DNA from: Whitmania pigra
Taxonomy: Eukaryota; Annelida; Clitellata; Hirudinida; Haemopidae
NCBI GenBank assembly: GCA_021613335.1
Contig: JAJTWR010000278.1
Location: forward strand, 947,501-1,011,500
Direction: 5' to 3'
DNA: 64,000 nucleotides
Shown here: in pieces, positions 8,690-20,829 of the stretch
How the letters are laid out: each line of letters opens with the position of its first letter
Position numbering within the stretch: the stretch's first letter is position 1
Program-made: the position numbers and the translations under genes
Notes under the pieces: generated by a model
The model's input: only the letters and a program-made list of their open reading frames with translations
Told to the model about the DNA's origin: nothing
Databases searched by the model: none

Positions 8690-11394
8690 GAAGACGGAGG
8701 ATCTTAGTAGATCCTGGTGATGATTGAAACGTACACATCTTCATGATCTTGTGCGTGGGGGTTCAGGTTGGTTATTGGGAAAATTTGTGATGGATGCAAG
8801 AGCCGTCTAGTCGACAGGCGTCCCTGGCGTCGTCATTGGCATCTTGGGAAGTTTGACACGATCCAGCGAAACATAACTGGTGGATCCATCCATTCTATCT
8901 TGACAATGTTTTGCTTGGTATCAAGGACTTTGTAAGGACCCTGGTATCTAAAAAAGTCGAACTAAAAGTTGTCGAACTCTATTTATCCACAACCAGATAT
9001 ATTGTCCAGGTTGCAAGGTAACTGACTGGAGCCGGATGGTTCGACCATGGTGTGTACCTTCGGAGAGAGTTGTACAGTCTAGTTGACGCATGTGCTTGTG
9101 GAGTTGCTGAATTGCTTCAAACTGTTTCTAAGTAGAAGGATTCGCCTTGTGAAAGAAGACATGTGGCATCAAGATATCTGAGCCTGTCATGGCTGTAAAC
9201 GGTAAATACTAATGTTCTGTCGGTAAAGCTCTCAATGCTAAGCAAACTATTGGAAGTGCTATCAGCCATTCTTCATTTCGAGACACAAGTGCTGTCTTGA
9301 GTGTTGTATGGAAACGCTCGATCATCCCATTAGACTGAGGGTGATAAGCAGTGGTACGTAGTCGATGAAAACCGATAGAGTGGGACAAAGCTTTGAAGAG
9401 ACTACTTTCAAACTGTCGCCCTTGATTTGTAGTGAGGCACAATGGTACTCCAAATCTACTAATCCAATGGGTTAAAAATGCCTCAGCAACTGTGGTAGCT
9501 GTGATTGAGGCTACGGTAACACATTCAAACCAACGGGTTGCTCGGTCGATGAGTGTCACAACATCTTGCATCTCTGAGGTGTAATGAGAACCAAGTGTTT
9601 TTGAAGGTTTCAGAGGTCCTACTATGTCCATGTGAACTGTTTGATTGGATATATGGATACATGTTCTGGAATACTCTTGTTGTGACGATTGACCTTGGCT
9701 TTCTGAGAGTCTAAGCAGTTGTTGACCCATTGTTTGATGACCCCTTTCATTTTAGGCCAATAATACCTTGTTGCAATCAAATTAGTAGATCCTTGTATAC
9801 CTGTGCCAGATTGTGAAGGTGCCTAAACACTGATTGTCTTTGTGCTAAGGGAACATATGGACGGGGATAAATTAAGCTGTTTTCGCAATGAATTGTCAAG
9901 TCCGCCGAGAGTTGATGAGATGTGAGAGCATCCTTGCACTTTTGTAGTTCTGGATCTTCAGTCTGTGCTTTGGCAATACTTGCTAGATCTGGGTGTTCGA
10001 GTTGTAGTGCAGTGACTGGAAAGTGCATCTCAACTCCTCTGATGTGATGTATTTCAGTGACATATTCAGAGATGATGGAGAGAAGTCGTTGTTTCATGTG
10101 AGTCTTCTGGTCTCTGTTGGATTGAAAAGCTTGGCAGATGGGTTTGTGGTCTGTAAATAAATGGAGTTTTCTGCCTTCAATGATGTGTTTGAAATGGAGG
10201 ACAGCGAAGTATGCTGCCAAAAGCTCTTTGTCAAATGCAGAATATATTGATTCTGTTTTAGATAATCTCTTGGAATAAAAAGCAATTGGTTGTGGCATAC
10301 CCAAAACAACCTGATGAAGTGCAGCACCAATGGCTACCGAAGATGCATCAGTCACTAGGTGATATAGGTTACTGGCCGCACCTGCCAGGGATGATTTTAT
10401 ATCTTCAAAAGCTTTGCACTAAGAGGTTTCCCACGTCAATAGATGGTTACGTTGATTTGTACTTCCCAAAAGAGTATACAAAGGTGCAGATATCTGGGCA
10501 AAGTGAGGGATGAATGATCTATAATATCCAATCAAGCAAATAAAGCGTCGTAAACCTGCATAGTCTTTCGGTTTAGGAAAATCGATGATGGCTTGTATGT
10601 TATCTTCAGGTGGTGATATTCCAGTCGAAGATAGTCTATGGCCTATAAACACAACAGAGCTCTGAGCAAACATACATTTACTGACGTTGATCCTGAGGTT
10701 GTTTTCCTCCAGCCGCTGAAAGACAGTTCTGAGGTGTTGTAGATGCTCATGCTCATTGTTTGAGGCTACCAAAATATCATCAATATACACACAAACAAAT
10801 GGCAAGTCTTAAAAAGTTGCATCCATGAATCTTTGGAATGTTTGAGTTAGTTCAATTGTATGCTGTGCAGACGATGAAGGTTTACGGAGATTTATCTGCC
10901 AAGGGCCAACCAGAGCAGTGTGACGTTCAATTAATGCCTTGATGAGTGGGGGTGTCAGGTGGACAGTCAAATACAGGGGCAATAATCTACTCAACCGTTG
11001 TTATCATTGCCGTGGAGAGTGACTTCTTCATGTCCAGAAGTTGGCGGTTGCGACAGTCAACAAGTGAATGGTGAGGAATGAAAAAATCAGCCCCTAATAT
11101 TGGTTGTGTGGTGACTGCAACTATGAACGTCCAGGTGAATTCTATTCGGAGGTCTCGACAGCTTATCGTTAGTGTAACTTCTCCATGAATTTTGAGAGGC
11201 ATACCGTTGGCTGTGTTCAACTTGACGTTTGTCGCTCTGATGGGAACTGAAATGTTTGATAACGCTTTTGGGGAAATGATTGATACCACTGATCTGGTGT
11301 TGACTAGAAACTTAAATTGATGACGTATGGTGTTTAGCTGTTGTGAAAAATGCGAAAACTGCGAAAAACGTAGGGGCACCTTCGATGGTCGCAA
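8690..11394 (-). pseudogene. Degenerate pol of CsRn1-like copy A
   Basis: In order along the minus strand: protease remnant at about 11394-10990 (FLVNTRSVVS, where the other copy has VDTGSAVS, so the catalytic Asp is lost); RT with a YIDD active-site motif near 10790; RNase H near 10350-10100 (TDASSVAIGA, FTDHKPI); and integrase near 9720-9210 (HMDIVGPL, then TTNQG where copy B has TTDQG, then NGMIERFH). Frame changes separate the segments. The RT fingers and part of the palm are deleted at about 10843. Confidence 0.82.
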
Positions 11395-11409
11395 CCGAAG
11401 TAGCCTCTT

Positions 11410-12160
11410 CTAGTTTTCCGACATTGGCTTGTGAGACATTGGAGAAGCATTTCTAGACTGGGCAACTCGGGCGCCACGCTTATCTGGCCATACGCACCAG
11501 GGTTGGCAGGATTTAGCCTCAGGACCAAAATAAATGTGTGCACGACAAACCTTTGGTAGTTGACCTGGGGTGAATGGCTTCAGTGTTCTGTTGGTTCCTG
11601 TGTTTCTTTTGACAGCATCAACATCCAGTGTTGGTTCCTGGAAAGTCTGTGTGTGTTGAACTGATGTCATGGTAATCAATTCGTCTGCCAATTTCCCCAC
11701 CTCTTCCAAAGACAAGTTCTTCTATGCTGAAATGACTAAGGCCAAATTGGCAGGCAACGATCTCTGGAACCTGTGGCGAACCATGTCGTCAGGTGCTCCA
11801 ACTAGTTGTGCTATCTTTTTCAAGGCTTGCAGATGTTAAGGCCTGCCTATCAGCGGATTTTTTTGTAGGAACTGGTCGAAGAGCTCAGCTTTGTTTGGCA
11901 TGGTTTGTTCAAGCACTCCACTCTTCAGGAGGTCGTAATCCATGGCCTTCACAGTGTCATTATCAAGGCACATTACCACAGACCCTGGTAGGGCTGGCAA
12001 TGCTTATAAAATCTTGTTGAGCTCATCGTGATGTTGGAGAGAGCAAATTGTGCTTCCATTATCCTGAACCAAGCAGATGCCTCGGCTGGGTTGAAGACAA
12101 CCGGTTTCATAGAAATTGAAGCAGCTTGCGATTCCATTAGAGTTTGTGTTCGGAGTAGGG
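11410..12160 (-). pseudogene. Degenerate gag of CsRn1-like copy A
   Basis: This is collinear with the gag of copy B (60530-60970): the N-terminal part lies next to the 5' LTR and the Cys-containing VCRAHIYFG segment lies near 11540. Several frame shifts and stops are present, so no single ORF remains. Confidence 0.7.
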
Positions 12161-12168
12161 GTCACCAA

Positions 12169-12329
12169 TGAAGTATGCAGTTTTTTTACAGAACCAGTCT
12201 AACACTTGATTTTATTCGAACGTACAATCGGTATCACTCATGAAAGGATTAACGACGATAATGAAGTATCACCGCGGTAAACTAGTATACCAAAACAAAA
12301 GATCTTAGTAGGGCTGTGCAGTCACTACA
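12169..12329 (-). repeat. 5' LTR of CsRn1-like copy A
   Basis: This 161-bp partner of 8512-8673 directly abuts the primer-binding site on its left side (element reading minus). Confidence 0.88.
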
Positions 12330-12789
12330 CTCTTAGCATGCTAGCACAAAACAGAGGCGAATCATCTTCGATCTTTGCATTCGATGGAAACAAAACGTAA
12401 GTGCTTTCAAATGCTCGTATGCTCTCAAAAAGATAAGTCGGCCATCCTTCTGTCGAAAATGCATCACGACAAGGCTGAAGAGGGTCAGAAACAAAAACTA
12501 GAGATTATCCATCGTTGTAATCAAAGAATAGCGGCGTAGTAAACTAGGATCATTTGGCATCTACTTTTGCAAACAAAAATTCAAAAGGTGGCCAATAATA
12601 TTCTTCAATATGCTTGACACAGATGTCATTGCCAGTTTCGTAATTGGGATGTGCAATAACAATAAATAATTGGAACAAGTAGCGCAAATGATGTGTTTTC
12701 GCCTATTTATCTTAAATCCCTTATAGTCTCTCGCTCAGCCTCTGATTAGAAGACTATATTTGGTCATCATAGTCCAACTCAGAAGACCG

Positions 12790-13131
12790 ATCATGGATGG
12801 AACGCTTGCAGCTGCCAAAGTTCAGCTCTCAATATTTCACGTTCTTGAAGAAAGGGATTGAAGTAATGAGACCAATTGCACAAGCTCTAGACATTTTACA
12901 AGAAGACACATCTGGAGCTTATTTTGGTTTCATTCTTCCAACGTTATACACCATACTATTTCTAGATATCCAGCAGTCAAAAAAGTATTTCTCAAGTTCA
13001 ACACAACATTCCATCATCTGCACTTGTTGAAAGATTATTCAGTCAAGCTGGTCTTACACTGACTATTAGGCGTAAATGTGTCAAATATTTTGAAACACTG
13101 CTTCTTTTAAAGAAGAATAAACAATGTTATT
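12790..13131 (+). pseudogene. hAT transposase C-terminal remnant
   Basis: The plus strand reads YFTFLKKGIEVMRPIAQALDIL then LPTLYTILF. After a frame change comes PSSALVERLFSQAGLTLTIRR. That is the hAT pattern (ALD.LQ......PTL, then P.SSA.VER.FS.AG). It is a broken C-terminal half only, with no clear terminal repeats. Confidence 0.7.
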
Positions 13132-13193
13132 GATAAATATAAATTCTGTTATACTTGTATTAACATTGTATTGAAGATAAGGAATACAGTCAA

Positions 13194-13270
13194 ATCTCGT
13201 TACTATGCCACCTGTCGGGACCGAGCAAAAGTGGCATAGTAGCGAAGGTTTGTAAAAGCGGTCTTAATTC
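13194..13270. repeat. pogo/Tigger-like terminal repeat (candidate)
   Basis: The sequence CAGTCAAATCTCGTTACTA followed by a hairpin (CTATGCCAC .. GTGGCATAG) and GGGACCGA resembles the ends of pogo/Tigger elements (CAGT..CCTCGTTAT..). No transposase or matching second end was found nearby. Confidence 0.35.
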
Positions 13271-13344
13271 CTCAAATAAAAAAGCCTTTTTCTCCTTCAG
13301 CGTAAAGTCGGTTTGCTTGCGTTTCTGAGCTGACATTATGGGCT

Positions 13345-13432
13345 GAATTTGAGTATTAAAGGGCCGAAACGCTCAAAGAAGAGATCTTCTGTCTGAGGAT
13401 TCCCGTCGGAACTCGAAAAAGTTTCAGTTATC
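13345..13432 (+). repeat. Orphan 3'-tail fragment of the R2-like element
   Basis: About 80 bases (AAAGGGCCGAAACGCTCAAA, then CTGAGGATTCCCGTCGGA) match the 3' tail at 26655-26725. No other part of that element is attached. Confidence 0.5.
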
Positions 13433-14124
13433 AAAGTGTTTGAATGGTTCTGCATAGCCTGCTCGGGTGCTGAACTATATATAACGAAGCAGACTGCATA
13501 ACGAATAACGAACTGGATTTTATAATGAATTCTTAAGTTCGTTATAAGATCTGTTTCGTTATTTTCGTTTTTTAATTTTCAAACTTTTTTGGTGCTGCCC
13601 GATCATGAGAATTAATAAATTTTAGCTCCACCCATTTTACAATAACTTTCAAACTGGTGAACGAAGTACAAATTTAAAAACTCTGGCGAACAAATTAAAT
13701 ATAATATTTTTTATTCATAGGTTCAAATTTTTATTTTTTATATAAAAAATATTTAAATCAGTAGTGTTTAATTAATTTGTAACCCATTCTACATCGTATT
13801 GGTATAAACAAATCACATTTGCTTAATAAATGTTAAGCACCCCTATTAATTAACAATATCAGATTTTTATTTATCAGATTTTTTGAGTGTCCTTTAAAGA
13901 TAAATCATCTCAGTATTGTAACGGACTATAATCAAATACATAAATCAATAATGAGTGCCTTATGTATCCCGTTATGAGAGAGGGTGCTCCCTGGCAGCTC
14001 ATGCTAGGTTGCTAACACAACACGTAATGGCTGTTGTTATTACCTTCACATGCTGTATGCCGATTTCATTGTTTTTGTCAATAATACACCACAATAACAC
14101 AAAAAAATTGTTTGATTGTCACAG
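13433..14124. other. AT-rich gene-free stretch
   Basis: The composition is low-complexity AT-rich with no supported gene. The region 13480-13560 holds GTTAT/ATAAC-rich sequence that could be the far end of a pogo-like element. Confidence 0.35.
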
Positions 14125-14311
14125 AGGCATGAAGACAGAATACAGGGAAAACTTTGACACAATGCTGGATATGTATAATTTGGAAGCACCTCAACAAGTA
14201 AATGCGAACACGGAAATAATGTCCAAGCCACCAAATCCCACCTACTTTGTACCACATCAATACAAAACTGAATATTCAACTATTGGAAGCAAGTGCAAAG
14301 ATGTTGTTTGA
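14125..14311 (+). CDS. Candidate terminal exon of an unidentified gene
   Basis: An acceptor (GATTGTCACAG) is followed by a frame reading GMKTEYRENFDTMLDMYN, then PTYFVPHQYKTEYSTIGS, and a TGA. The segment FVPHQY recalls FVPHSY at the end of the 4765-5879 protein, and TEY recurs, so it may encode the end of a related axonemal-type protein. It cannot be spliced in frame to that gene's exon 4, because the phase makes TAA. Upstream exons were not found. Confidence 0.4.
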
Positions 14312-15043
14312 TAATACATAATATTTTGTGTGACAGAAATACTGTATTTAGAATTTAATATTCTTGTAATTTTGAAATTGTGTTGACATTGTATGATAGC
14401 CTTCTTAGCCTATAACACATCTAAAAGTTGGCTGGAAAAAGGCTTCTCTGGATCATTTTCATTTAGGTCTGCAGTTTAATCAGTAAACATTTTAATCGAT
14501 TAATCGATATTTCTTAATTTATTTTGATTTTAATAGGCTCTTTAATTAATTAAATTAATTCTCAGTTTTTTTCTCAAAGTTTTTAAACAAATAAAAGAAT
14601 TTACAATGTGTGTATGTGATACGATTGATTGTTTTGGCTAAGGTTGGGTGAGTATATGTATATGTATACAGAGTTGCGAGGCAGCCAGCTAGGCTAAAAA
14701 GTGGAAGAACGTTATAATTAATCGAATTTAATCGATTGAAATAAATTTCTATTAACCTATCAAGAAAATTTTAATCGTTCGTAAAAAAAGGGTGATAAAG
14801 CATATATGGATTTGTTCTAACGTTAGATTACAGATAGTAGTGTTATTCCAATTAGGACTTTTCAGTTAGAGTTTGAATTACAATTAGTACTTTCCATTTG
14901 CAGTTAAAGTTAACTTTAGGCAGTGTTTCCAGTGACAACTTTCAGTTATCAGTTACATTTACAGTTATTGACTACAACTTTTCAATGTGACCAGTTTACA
15001 TTTATGTACTTATGTAGTTATTTTATCAACTATAATAATGTAT
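14312..15043. other. Gene-free stretch
   Basis: This is AT-rich. It has TTAATCGATTAATCG motifs near 14490 and 14725 in the style of a short inverted-repeat element, but no boundaries can be set. There is no coding signal. Confidence 0.35.
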
Positions 15044-15339
15044 TGTTGTAAACATGAAAATTAAGTTTATATTGCTAAAATAATTAAATCTAAATTTCAT
15101 TATATTTGGTATCTTTGTCGGGCACGTGGTATCTAATATTTCTACAGAAAAGCATTCTCGATATTCACCTGACATTCAGCGAGAATCCAAACAACTTAGA
15201 AGCCCAAATATCCATTTGCATCTTCTAAGTACCTCAATTCCTTAAACTCTTACCTTCGATTATTCAGTTCCGTTAACTGAATACTTGCTTAATAAACTTA
15301 CTCTTAAACTTACTAGTTCCCGGACCCCAGGTTATTTCA
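15044..15339 (+). mobile_element. Solo LTR (296 bp) of an unidentified retrotransposon
   Basis: It begins TGTTGTAAACATG and ends GGTTATTTCA, is flanked by GTAT on both sides (15040-15043 and 15340-15343), and has AATAAA in its 3' part. A second solo copy lies at 26063-26341 and two inverted, 3'-truncated copies form the foldback at 27342-27896. No internal region of this family is present in the window. Confidence 0.82.
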
Positions 15340-16784
15340 GTATGTAACTCAACTTTCGCACTGTATAAACTGAAGTCGAACCGCACGTGTAAAAGATTTC
15401 TAATGTGGTTCAAAAATTTTGATTGTAATTAAAAAGCAAATTCGATTTATTTTTTCCAATTGAGTGAGGGGAATAAAAACAATTGAAAAGAACATTTTTC
15501 AATTCAGTAAAAAGTAAAATGAATTCAATAGCACCGTTGAAAAAGTTCAAGTTTTAAGTGATAAATTAAACACTTCTATTGTCGGAGCACAACGGATCTC
15601 GGGAGGTGAATTCTACCTCCTTGGTCAGCAGACATGGAACGACCGGTCTCCCTGCTTGATTGCCCGGGACCTAGGAAGAGCAAGAGTACTAGAATTGCTA
15701 GAGGACCGTAGAAATTCAGAAACTCCGAGATGGAAGTAGAAGGCGTGAAGTTTGGTGACGGTGCGCCATCTGTCAAAGCAAATTATGCCGTTGAGCTTTT
15801 CGTTCAAATATCTGCAGTAGGTTTCAGCAGTTGTTTTCTTGGTTACACCACCAAGGCCAGTCGACTCATCAACAAACTTCCACCGCATGGCAGGATGCTG
15901 TACCTCACTTATGTACTTGGTGTAGTAGTGTCAAAGTTTAGTGTATAGATGTAGTTTAAGATTAAAATTTATTTAGATTAAGTCTGATATAGGAACGGGC
16001 AGCGGCTTCCTGGCTATCTTTCTCCGTCGAAGCACAGCAATATGGCATCGTGCACGCCTGCATTCAGCACCAAACCAAGGTTGCTTGTATTTGTATATTT
16101 GAGACTACATCGGACTTTAACGCTTTCCTTGAAGTCGCGCTAGTCGTGTAGCTTATTTCTTCTTCCTAGCTTGATCGTAGTGCATCTTAAGAAATTAAAA
16201 CTTTAAGATTAATCGGCTCTTTATGCTGCTGAATATTCAAAAACACAAGCAACTTTTAACTTTAACGTTTAGCGGACTAAAACCGTGAGATGAGTAATGA
16301 TTTGATAAATTGGGCGGAGTCGATTAAATTGGAATGCCTGGCATATTTTATAGACTGGAAGTACCTTTGGTTGTGAAATAATTAAGTCTTACTAGAGTTT
16401 CATGTAGCAAGAACAATATTTATGCGCAGTTTCAAACTTTTGTAAACGATTCAAACTATATCATCTCACCTACGCCCACAGCATATCCGTTACGAGCAAG
16501 CTTAAATTTATAAAAATTATCGACGGAAGAATCTGAGAATGCATAATAGGCCTTAAGCTTTCCATAACAATTAAGTCTCGAGATTCGGTATGGATTAATT
16601 TATTAATCCAACAATAACAAATAATAATTAGAAATTGTGAAGGCAATATCCGCAGCTCGAATCATGAATAAGCATTAACAAAAAAGTAATAACAATAGTA
16701 ATAATAGAGTGCGCCTCAAAAGTTCTATCCTCCAAATGACATCCCTGATCAGAATTGAATTCTAAAACGGGTCGGTGATAAATG
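15340..16784. other. Stretch with no recognised gene
   Basis: The less AT-rich part (15580-15930) has an 87-codon minus-strand ORF (15625-15888) reading MRWKFVDESTGLGGV and TAETYCRYLNEKL. I do not recognise it; it may be a piece of a retroelement ORF1 or esterase-like segment. The rest is AT-rich and without signal. Confidence 0.3.
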
Positions 16785-18951
16785 ATTTTCATCCTACAAC
16801 TATTTATTTCAACCTACAATTCCATATTCTGGGTCAGGACCTTCCTGTCAGGGCATAAGATCTTGAAGAAAATGCTTACTTCATCTCTCAGATCATCGTT
16901 CGAGCTGCAGAGGCTTGTTCCTTTAAACCCCCAAAACAGCCGTAAAAAACATACCGTCTCCTGCTGGAATGATGACTGCAGTCTCAACTAAAGAGAAAAA
17001 CCAGAAGAGAAACCGCTTCTTGAAGATGAGGAAAGGCAAAGCATTCCCAGAATATAAGAGGGCGAAGGGACGAGCAAAATGGGCCGTCAAAAATGCCAAA
17101 AGAGACTGCTGGCAAAGATTTTTTTCTGTCCCCGCTTTTTGCAAATGTCATTGCAGGAACTCTTTCTCGATCTTGACAACTCTCCTCTGTCCTATCCCAT
17201 AGATACATCTGAAGTAAAGGATGCACTTGGTAATAAAGAATTCTATCCCAGACAACAATAGTATTCATTACGAAATGACAAGGAAACTTTCACCGCCATG
17301 CTTCCAAAGCGTCGTTTCTTCATCCAACCAGTTCTGCTCAATAGGTCGTCTTCCTTCCTGCTGGAAGAAAGTGGCAGTAATCCTTATCCCAAAGATGGAC
17401 AAACCTCCTTCGGAACCATCCTCATATAGGCCTATCTCTCTGACCTCCACTCTTTGCAATCTCCTTGAAAGTGTGACCGTAGCAAGGCTCGGATAACATC
17501 TAGAGAGTTTTGGCCCCATAAGACCAAATCAAACTGGCTTCAGAAAAGGAAGAAGATGTTCAGACCAACTGGTCCGAATATCTCAAGACATAACTGCCTC
17601 TTCTTCGAAAAAGCAGGTGACCCTTGGAGTTTTCTTAAATCGGGAAAAGTCCTTTGACATGGTGTGGAGAGAAGGAATAATCGCAAGGTTGTCTAAACTA
17701 GGCATCAAAGGAGGATGATCTGCTGGATAAACGACTTCCTGCAAAACCGAACAATGGAAGTCAGAGTCTGATATTCATTGTGATGCTCGACTTCCATTAG
17801 ACCCTCGTTGAAAGAAGCTCACCGCAAATCATGCTATTCGGTCACTGGTAATCCCAGTCAGGGTATGTTATTTTGTTTTTGATTACAGGAATTCTATCCC
17901 CAAGGGCAAACTTCACTAGACTGCCAAGCTCTTTTGAAACGGTGTCAGGACTCCTGCCTGCCAACATTCAAAAGTACATCACAGGATCATTGGATGCCTA
18001 CGTTATCAAAGCACCTTGAACACTAAAGAACGCTATCTTCGACACCTCCAACCTGGCAATAGCGGCGACGATACTCTGGGGATGTTGGTCGCTAAGGAGA
18101 AGATTGAAGAAATTAGTGACTCCAGCCTGCTTTGCCATACGGACGCATTCAAGATGAAGGACAAGGCAGATATAGGGATCTTCATCTCCGAGAAAGGAGT
18201 GGAGGTTAGTATCAGAGACCCGAAATCAGCATCTCTGCAACGGAATGATGAATGCCTAATGCTGCGAAAAACTTCCCACCAGGAGGAGGACAAGAATATT
18301 GTGATTTTAAGCAATTTTCTTAGTGCCATTTAATGTCCAAGAAATCAAAACAATGCATACAATGATCCTGAAATTCATAGAATTTTATCTGTGATTTTAC
18401 ACTTCAAGGAGAAAGACCAGCATGACTTTCGTTTGGGTACCTGCTCGCGTGGGCATACCAGGAAACGAAAAGGCCGACACCCTGGCAAAGTTAGCAATAA
18501 CCCGAGGCCAAGTCCCATCATCTATCAAGGACGACAAAAGGTTCGTCGCCCAAAAGATTGAAGACAACAGAGAAGATGGGATTGCTCCTCTGACAGTCAT
18601 CATCATGAAGTTCAGAAACAAGCAACAATGAGGAGCTTTTTCTAATGCGCTTCTAGAAGGAAGGAGGTACTCATCTCCAGATCCAACTTAGAAGATGTCA
18701 ACTTAAATGTTACCTGTTCCAAATGAAGAGGTCAACAGCGGCAAATGCCAATCTTATCCTCGGGTGGAGGAGTCCATTTCTTTCTGGAGTGTCCTAGTCA
18801 GGAACCCCTCAGACGGAGCATCAGGTCGAAGCTCAAGTTACAATCACTGGTTTTGAGAACTATGCTTAGCAATTACGCTAGCGTAAAGCTCATCTACCGG
18901 TGGATCCAAGAGATGAAACCTGATGTGATGAAGATTTCTGATTGTACATAA
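16785..18951 (+). pseudogene. Non-LTR retrotransposon remnant with RNase H (I/jockey-type)
   Basis: Broken frames in order read: an endonuclease-RT linker with WNDDCS near 16965; RAKWAVKNAKRDCWQRF near 17080; RT motifs VAVILIPKMDKP and SYRPISLTSTLCNLLE near 17370-17470; QTGFRKGRRCSDQLVRI near 17530; FDMVWREGI near 17660; RNase H with CHTDAFKMKDKADIG near 18120 and VPARVGIPGNEKADTLAKLA near 18440; and a C-terminal CX..C segment (FFLECPSQEPLRR) near 18785. Many frame shifts and stops are present. The RNase H domain downstream of the RT places it with I/Tad/jockey-type elements. Confidence 0.78.
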
Positions 18952-19299
18952 ACTCTGTACATACCTTATTACTATATTTACTGACACTATTACTTTTTTA
19001 TTTTTAAGGTGTGTCATCGATGTTGGTTGTTCATTGTTGTTACTTTCTGTTGTTGTCCCCATCCTAATCATCTAGTTATGAAATGGACGTTAATAAAATA
19101 CACACAGGCAACCTTTTTTCCCCCTTCTTTTATTATTGAAAACACAAAACCAATACAAGTTGAAACCGAAAGGAAAAAAAGGAACGACATAAGGGTCATA
19201 AAAAAAACTCCCGCTAACAAACGTCCTATTGGCATTGACGAATAATGTTGCGTTTCAATGTCCCAATAATGTAAGAAATACTAAGTAATATTGAGTAAT
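18952..19299. other. Gap between two retroelement remnants
   Basis: No gene is seen. The AT-rich tail region could contain the 3' UTRs of the converging elements on either side. Confidence 0.35.
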
Positions 19300-19307
19300 G
19301 TATATGA

Positions 19308-20570
19308 TTATTTAGAGTTAATAATAAAGTGTTCTAGTGCTTTCTTAAAAGCGTAAAGGTTTGAAAGGTTGGTGATATTACGTGGAACGGTAGAGTGAAT
19401 CTTTGGTCCCATGCAAACAATACTACGAGAACCAGTGACAGATTTAGCAAAAGCTGATCTATAATTGTTTGACGATCGAATGTATGTAAAGAGGATATTT
19501 TTGAAAACAAACCATCGAAAAGACGAGGCAACATATGGTGATCTACTTTGTACATGAGAATGGCCAAATGCAAAATTGTTCATTTGATGAATTTTAAGTA
19601 TGTTTAAATTTACAAATGCATGATCGGTATGAGAGCTATATGGCAAACAAAGAGCAACACGTAAAAAATTTTTCTGAAGATTAAGTAAAGGTTTTAAGCA
19701 AGTTGAGTAGTTGCAAGCCCACATTAAGTTGCAATAGTTTAAATATGGGTAGATAAGTGAATAATATTATACAATGTAATTACTGTTTTTATGTTTATAT
19801 AACAACATATGCGATAAATTATGCCAATATTTTTAGAAATCTTCGCCGTTATATACTGAATATGCTGCTTGAATGAGAGATGTTGGTCTATAATGACTCC
19901 AAGAAATTTACATGATTCGACACGAGATATAACAGAATTACTAATATAAATGTTACAATCGTCCACGGGGAATTTCTTCCTTGCTTTATGGAAAAACATA
20001 TATACGGTTTTTTTAGTGTTGAGAGACAAGAGGTTTGCCCTGAACCATTCTGCCAACTTTTCGAGCTCAGTATTCATGGTAGAGTTCAGCTATGTTATTT
20101 CCAGACAGAAAAACATTAGTGTCGTCTGCGAACAGTAAGTACTCAAGTCGATCAGAGGAGTTGCACAAGTCAATGATATAAATCAAAAACAAAAGTGGTA
20201 CCAAGATTGAACCCTGTGGAACACCCAGGTTAACAGCTGCCAACGACGATGTTTGATTTGCATATGAAACCATCTGACTCCGATTTTTTAAATAACTTTC
20301 AAGCCAATAAAAACATTTGCCTCGAATACCATAGTGATGAAGTTTTTTCAAGAGAATATCATGATTTACTGTGTCAAAAGCCTTAGCAAGATCCAGAAAT
20401 ACTCCAATAGTATATTGATCCTGGTCAAATCTGTGAGAGAGTTTCGTTTGGAGAAGTGCGATTGGCATGTATGTTGAATGGTTTTGCCGAAAGCCGAATT
20501 GATTATCTTTTATAATGGAATGTTTTTCCAGGAAAGAAATTGTCAAACCTTCAACACGTCGATGAGCGAG
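19308..20570 (-). pseudogene. L2/CR1-like non-LTR retrotransposon, RT and C-terminal region
   Basis: The minus strand reads in order QFGFRQNHSTYMPIALLQ, GVFLDLAKAFDTVNHDIL, GVPQGSILVPLLFLIYI, the active site LLFADDTNVF near 20115, then, after a frame change, LSLNTKKTVYMFF and ESCKFLGVIIDQ. A further frame follows to the stop at 19308. The RT motifs and the NKT/FLGV block are typical of the L2/CR1/Crack group. The endonuclease and N-terminal RT are missing (5' truncated), and at least two frame changes break it. Confidence 0.82.
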
Positions 20571-20644
20571 GTGAAAAGAAGAAAAAGGAAGAATCGAAGA
20601 AGAGGTGGCGAAGAGATTGTAGCAACGAAACAAGCCAGCAGAGA

Positions 20645-20782
20645 CATCCTGCTGATCATCGGATGCGGCCCAAACCCAGAGAGCGTAAGGAGATCACGGC
20701 CGAAACGCTTTAAGAAACGCTTTTACAATCACTCCTCTGAGGAATCTCTGCTACAGCTCCTCAGTGGAGTTTCTTAATATAG
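20645..20782 (+). repeat. Orphan 3'-tail copy of the R2-like element
   Basis: This aligns along about 130 bases with 26602-26735 (GACATCC..CTGATCA, GATGCGGCCC, GGCCGAAACGCTTTAAG, CCTCTGAGGA), with roughly one base in four different. It is one of several places where only the 3' tail of that element is found. Confidence 0.6.
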
Positions 20783-20829
20783 CTCAGAAGATGGATGCCG
20801 ATCATTCGAATCATTAGACAGTGGCAAGA

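Larger units (their letters stand above)
8512..12329 (-). mobile_element. CsRn1-like Gypsy LTR retrotransposon, copy A
   Basis: LTRs lie at 8512-8673 and 12169-12329 (TG..CA in both) with the 4-bp duplication CTCT outside them (8508-8511 and 12330-12333). Read on the minus strand, the right LTR is 5' and is followed by TTGGTGACCCCTACTCCG, a primer site like that of tRNA-Trp as used by CsRn1. The purine-rich GGGAGGAGCTCAC precedes the left LTR. Gag and pol follow in the usual order but carry many stops. About 390 bp of RT is missing near 10843 compared with the copy at 57.6-61.1 kb. Confidence 0.9.
7385..12540 (+). pseudogene. piggyBac-type transposase remnant in three pieces
   Basis: Piece 1 (7385-7541) reads RKYCIPGADNNG.. 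and ILSKPAKCEIKVWWCCDN. Piece 2 (8285-8511) reads ATSYPINVEVYHGRQPHE and, after a frame change, LGLAEELLTQG. Piece 3 (12334-12540) reads MLAQNRGESSSIFAF. These match in order the piggyBac DDE domain (SKPAKYGIKxW, CD..TSY..N, LG.AE.L....T..GT...NKR.IP, then the FxF segment). Two later insertions separate the pieces, a hAT element and a CsRn1-like Gypsy element, and both leave clean target duplications. No terminal repeats were found. Confidence 0.72.

Noticed and set aside
15625..15888. Host gene exon on the minus strand
   Set aside because: It has no recognisable domain and no fitting splice partner; it may be retroelement ORF1 debris.
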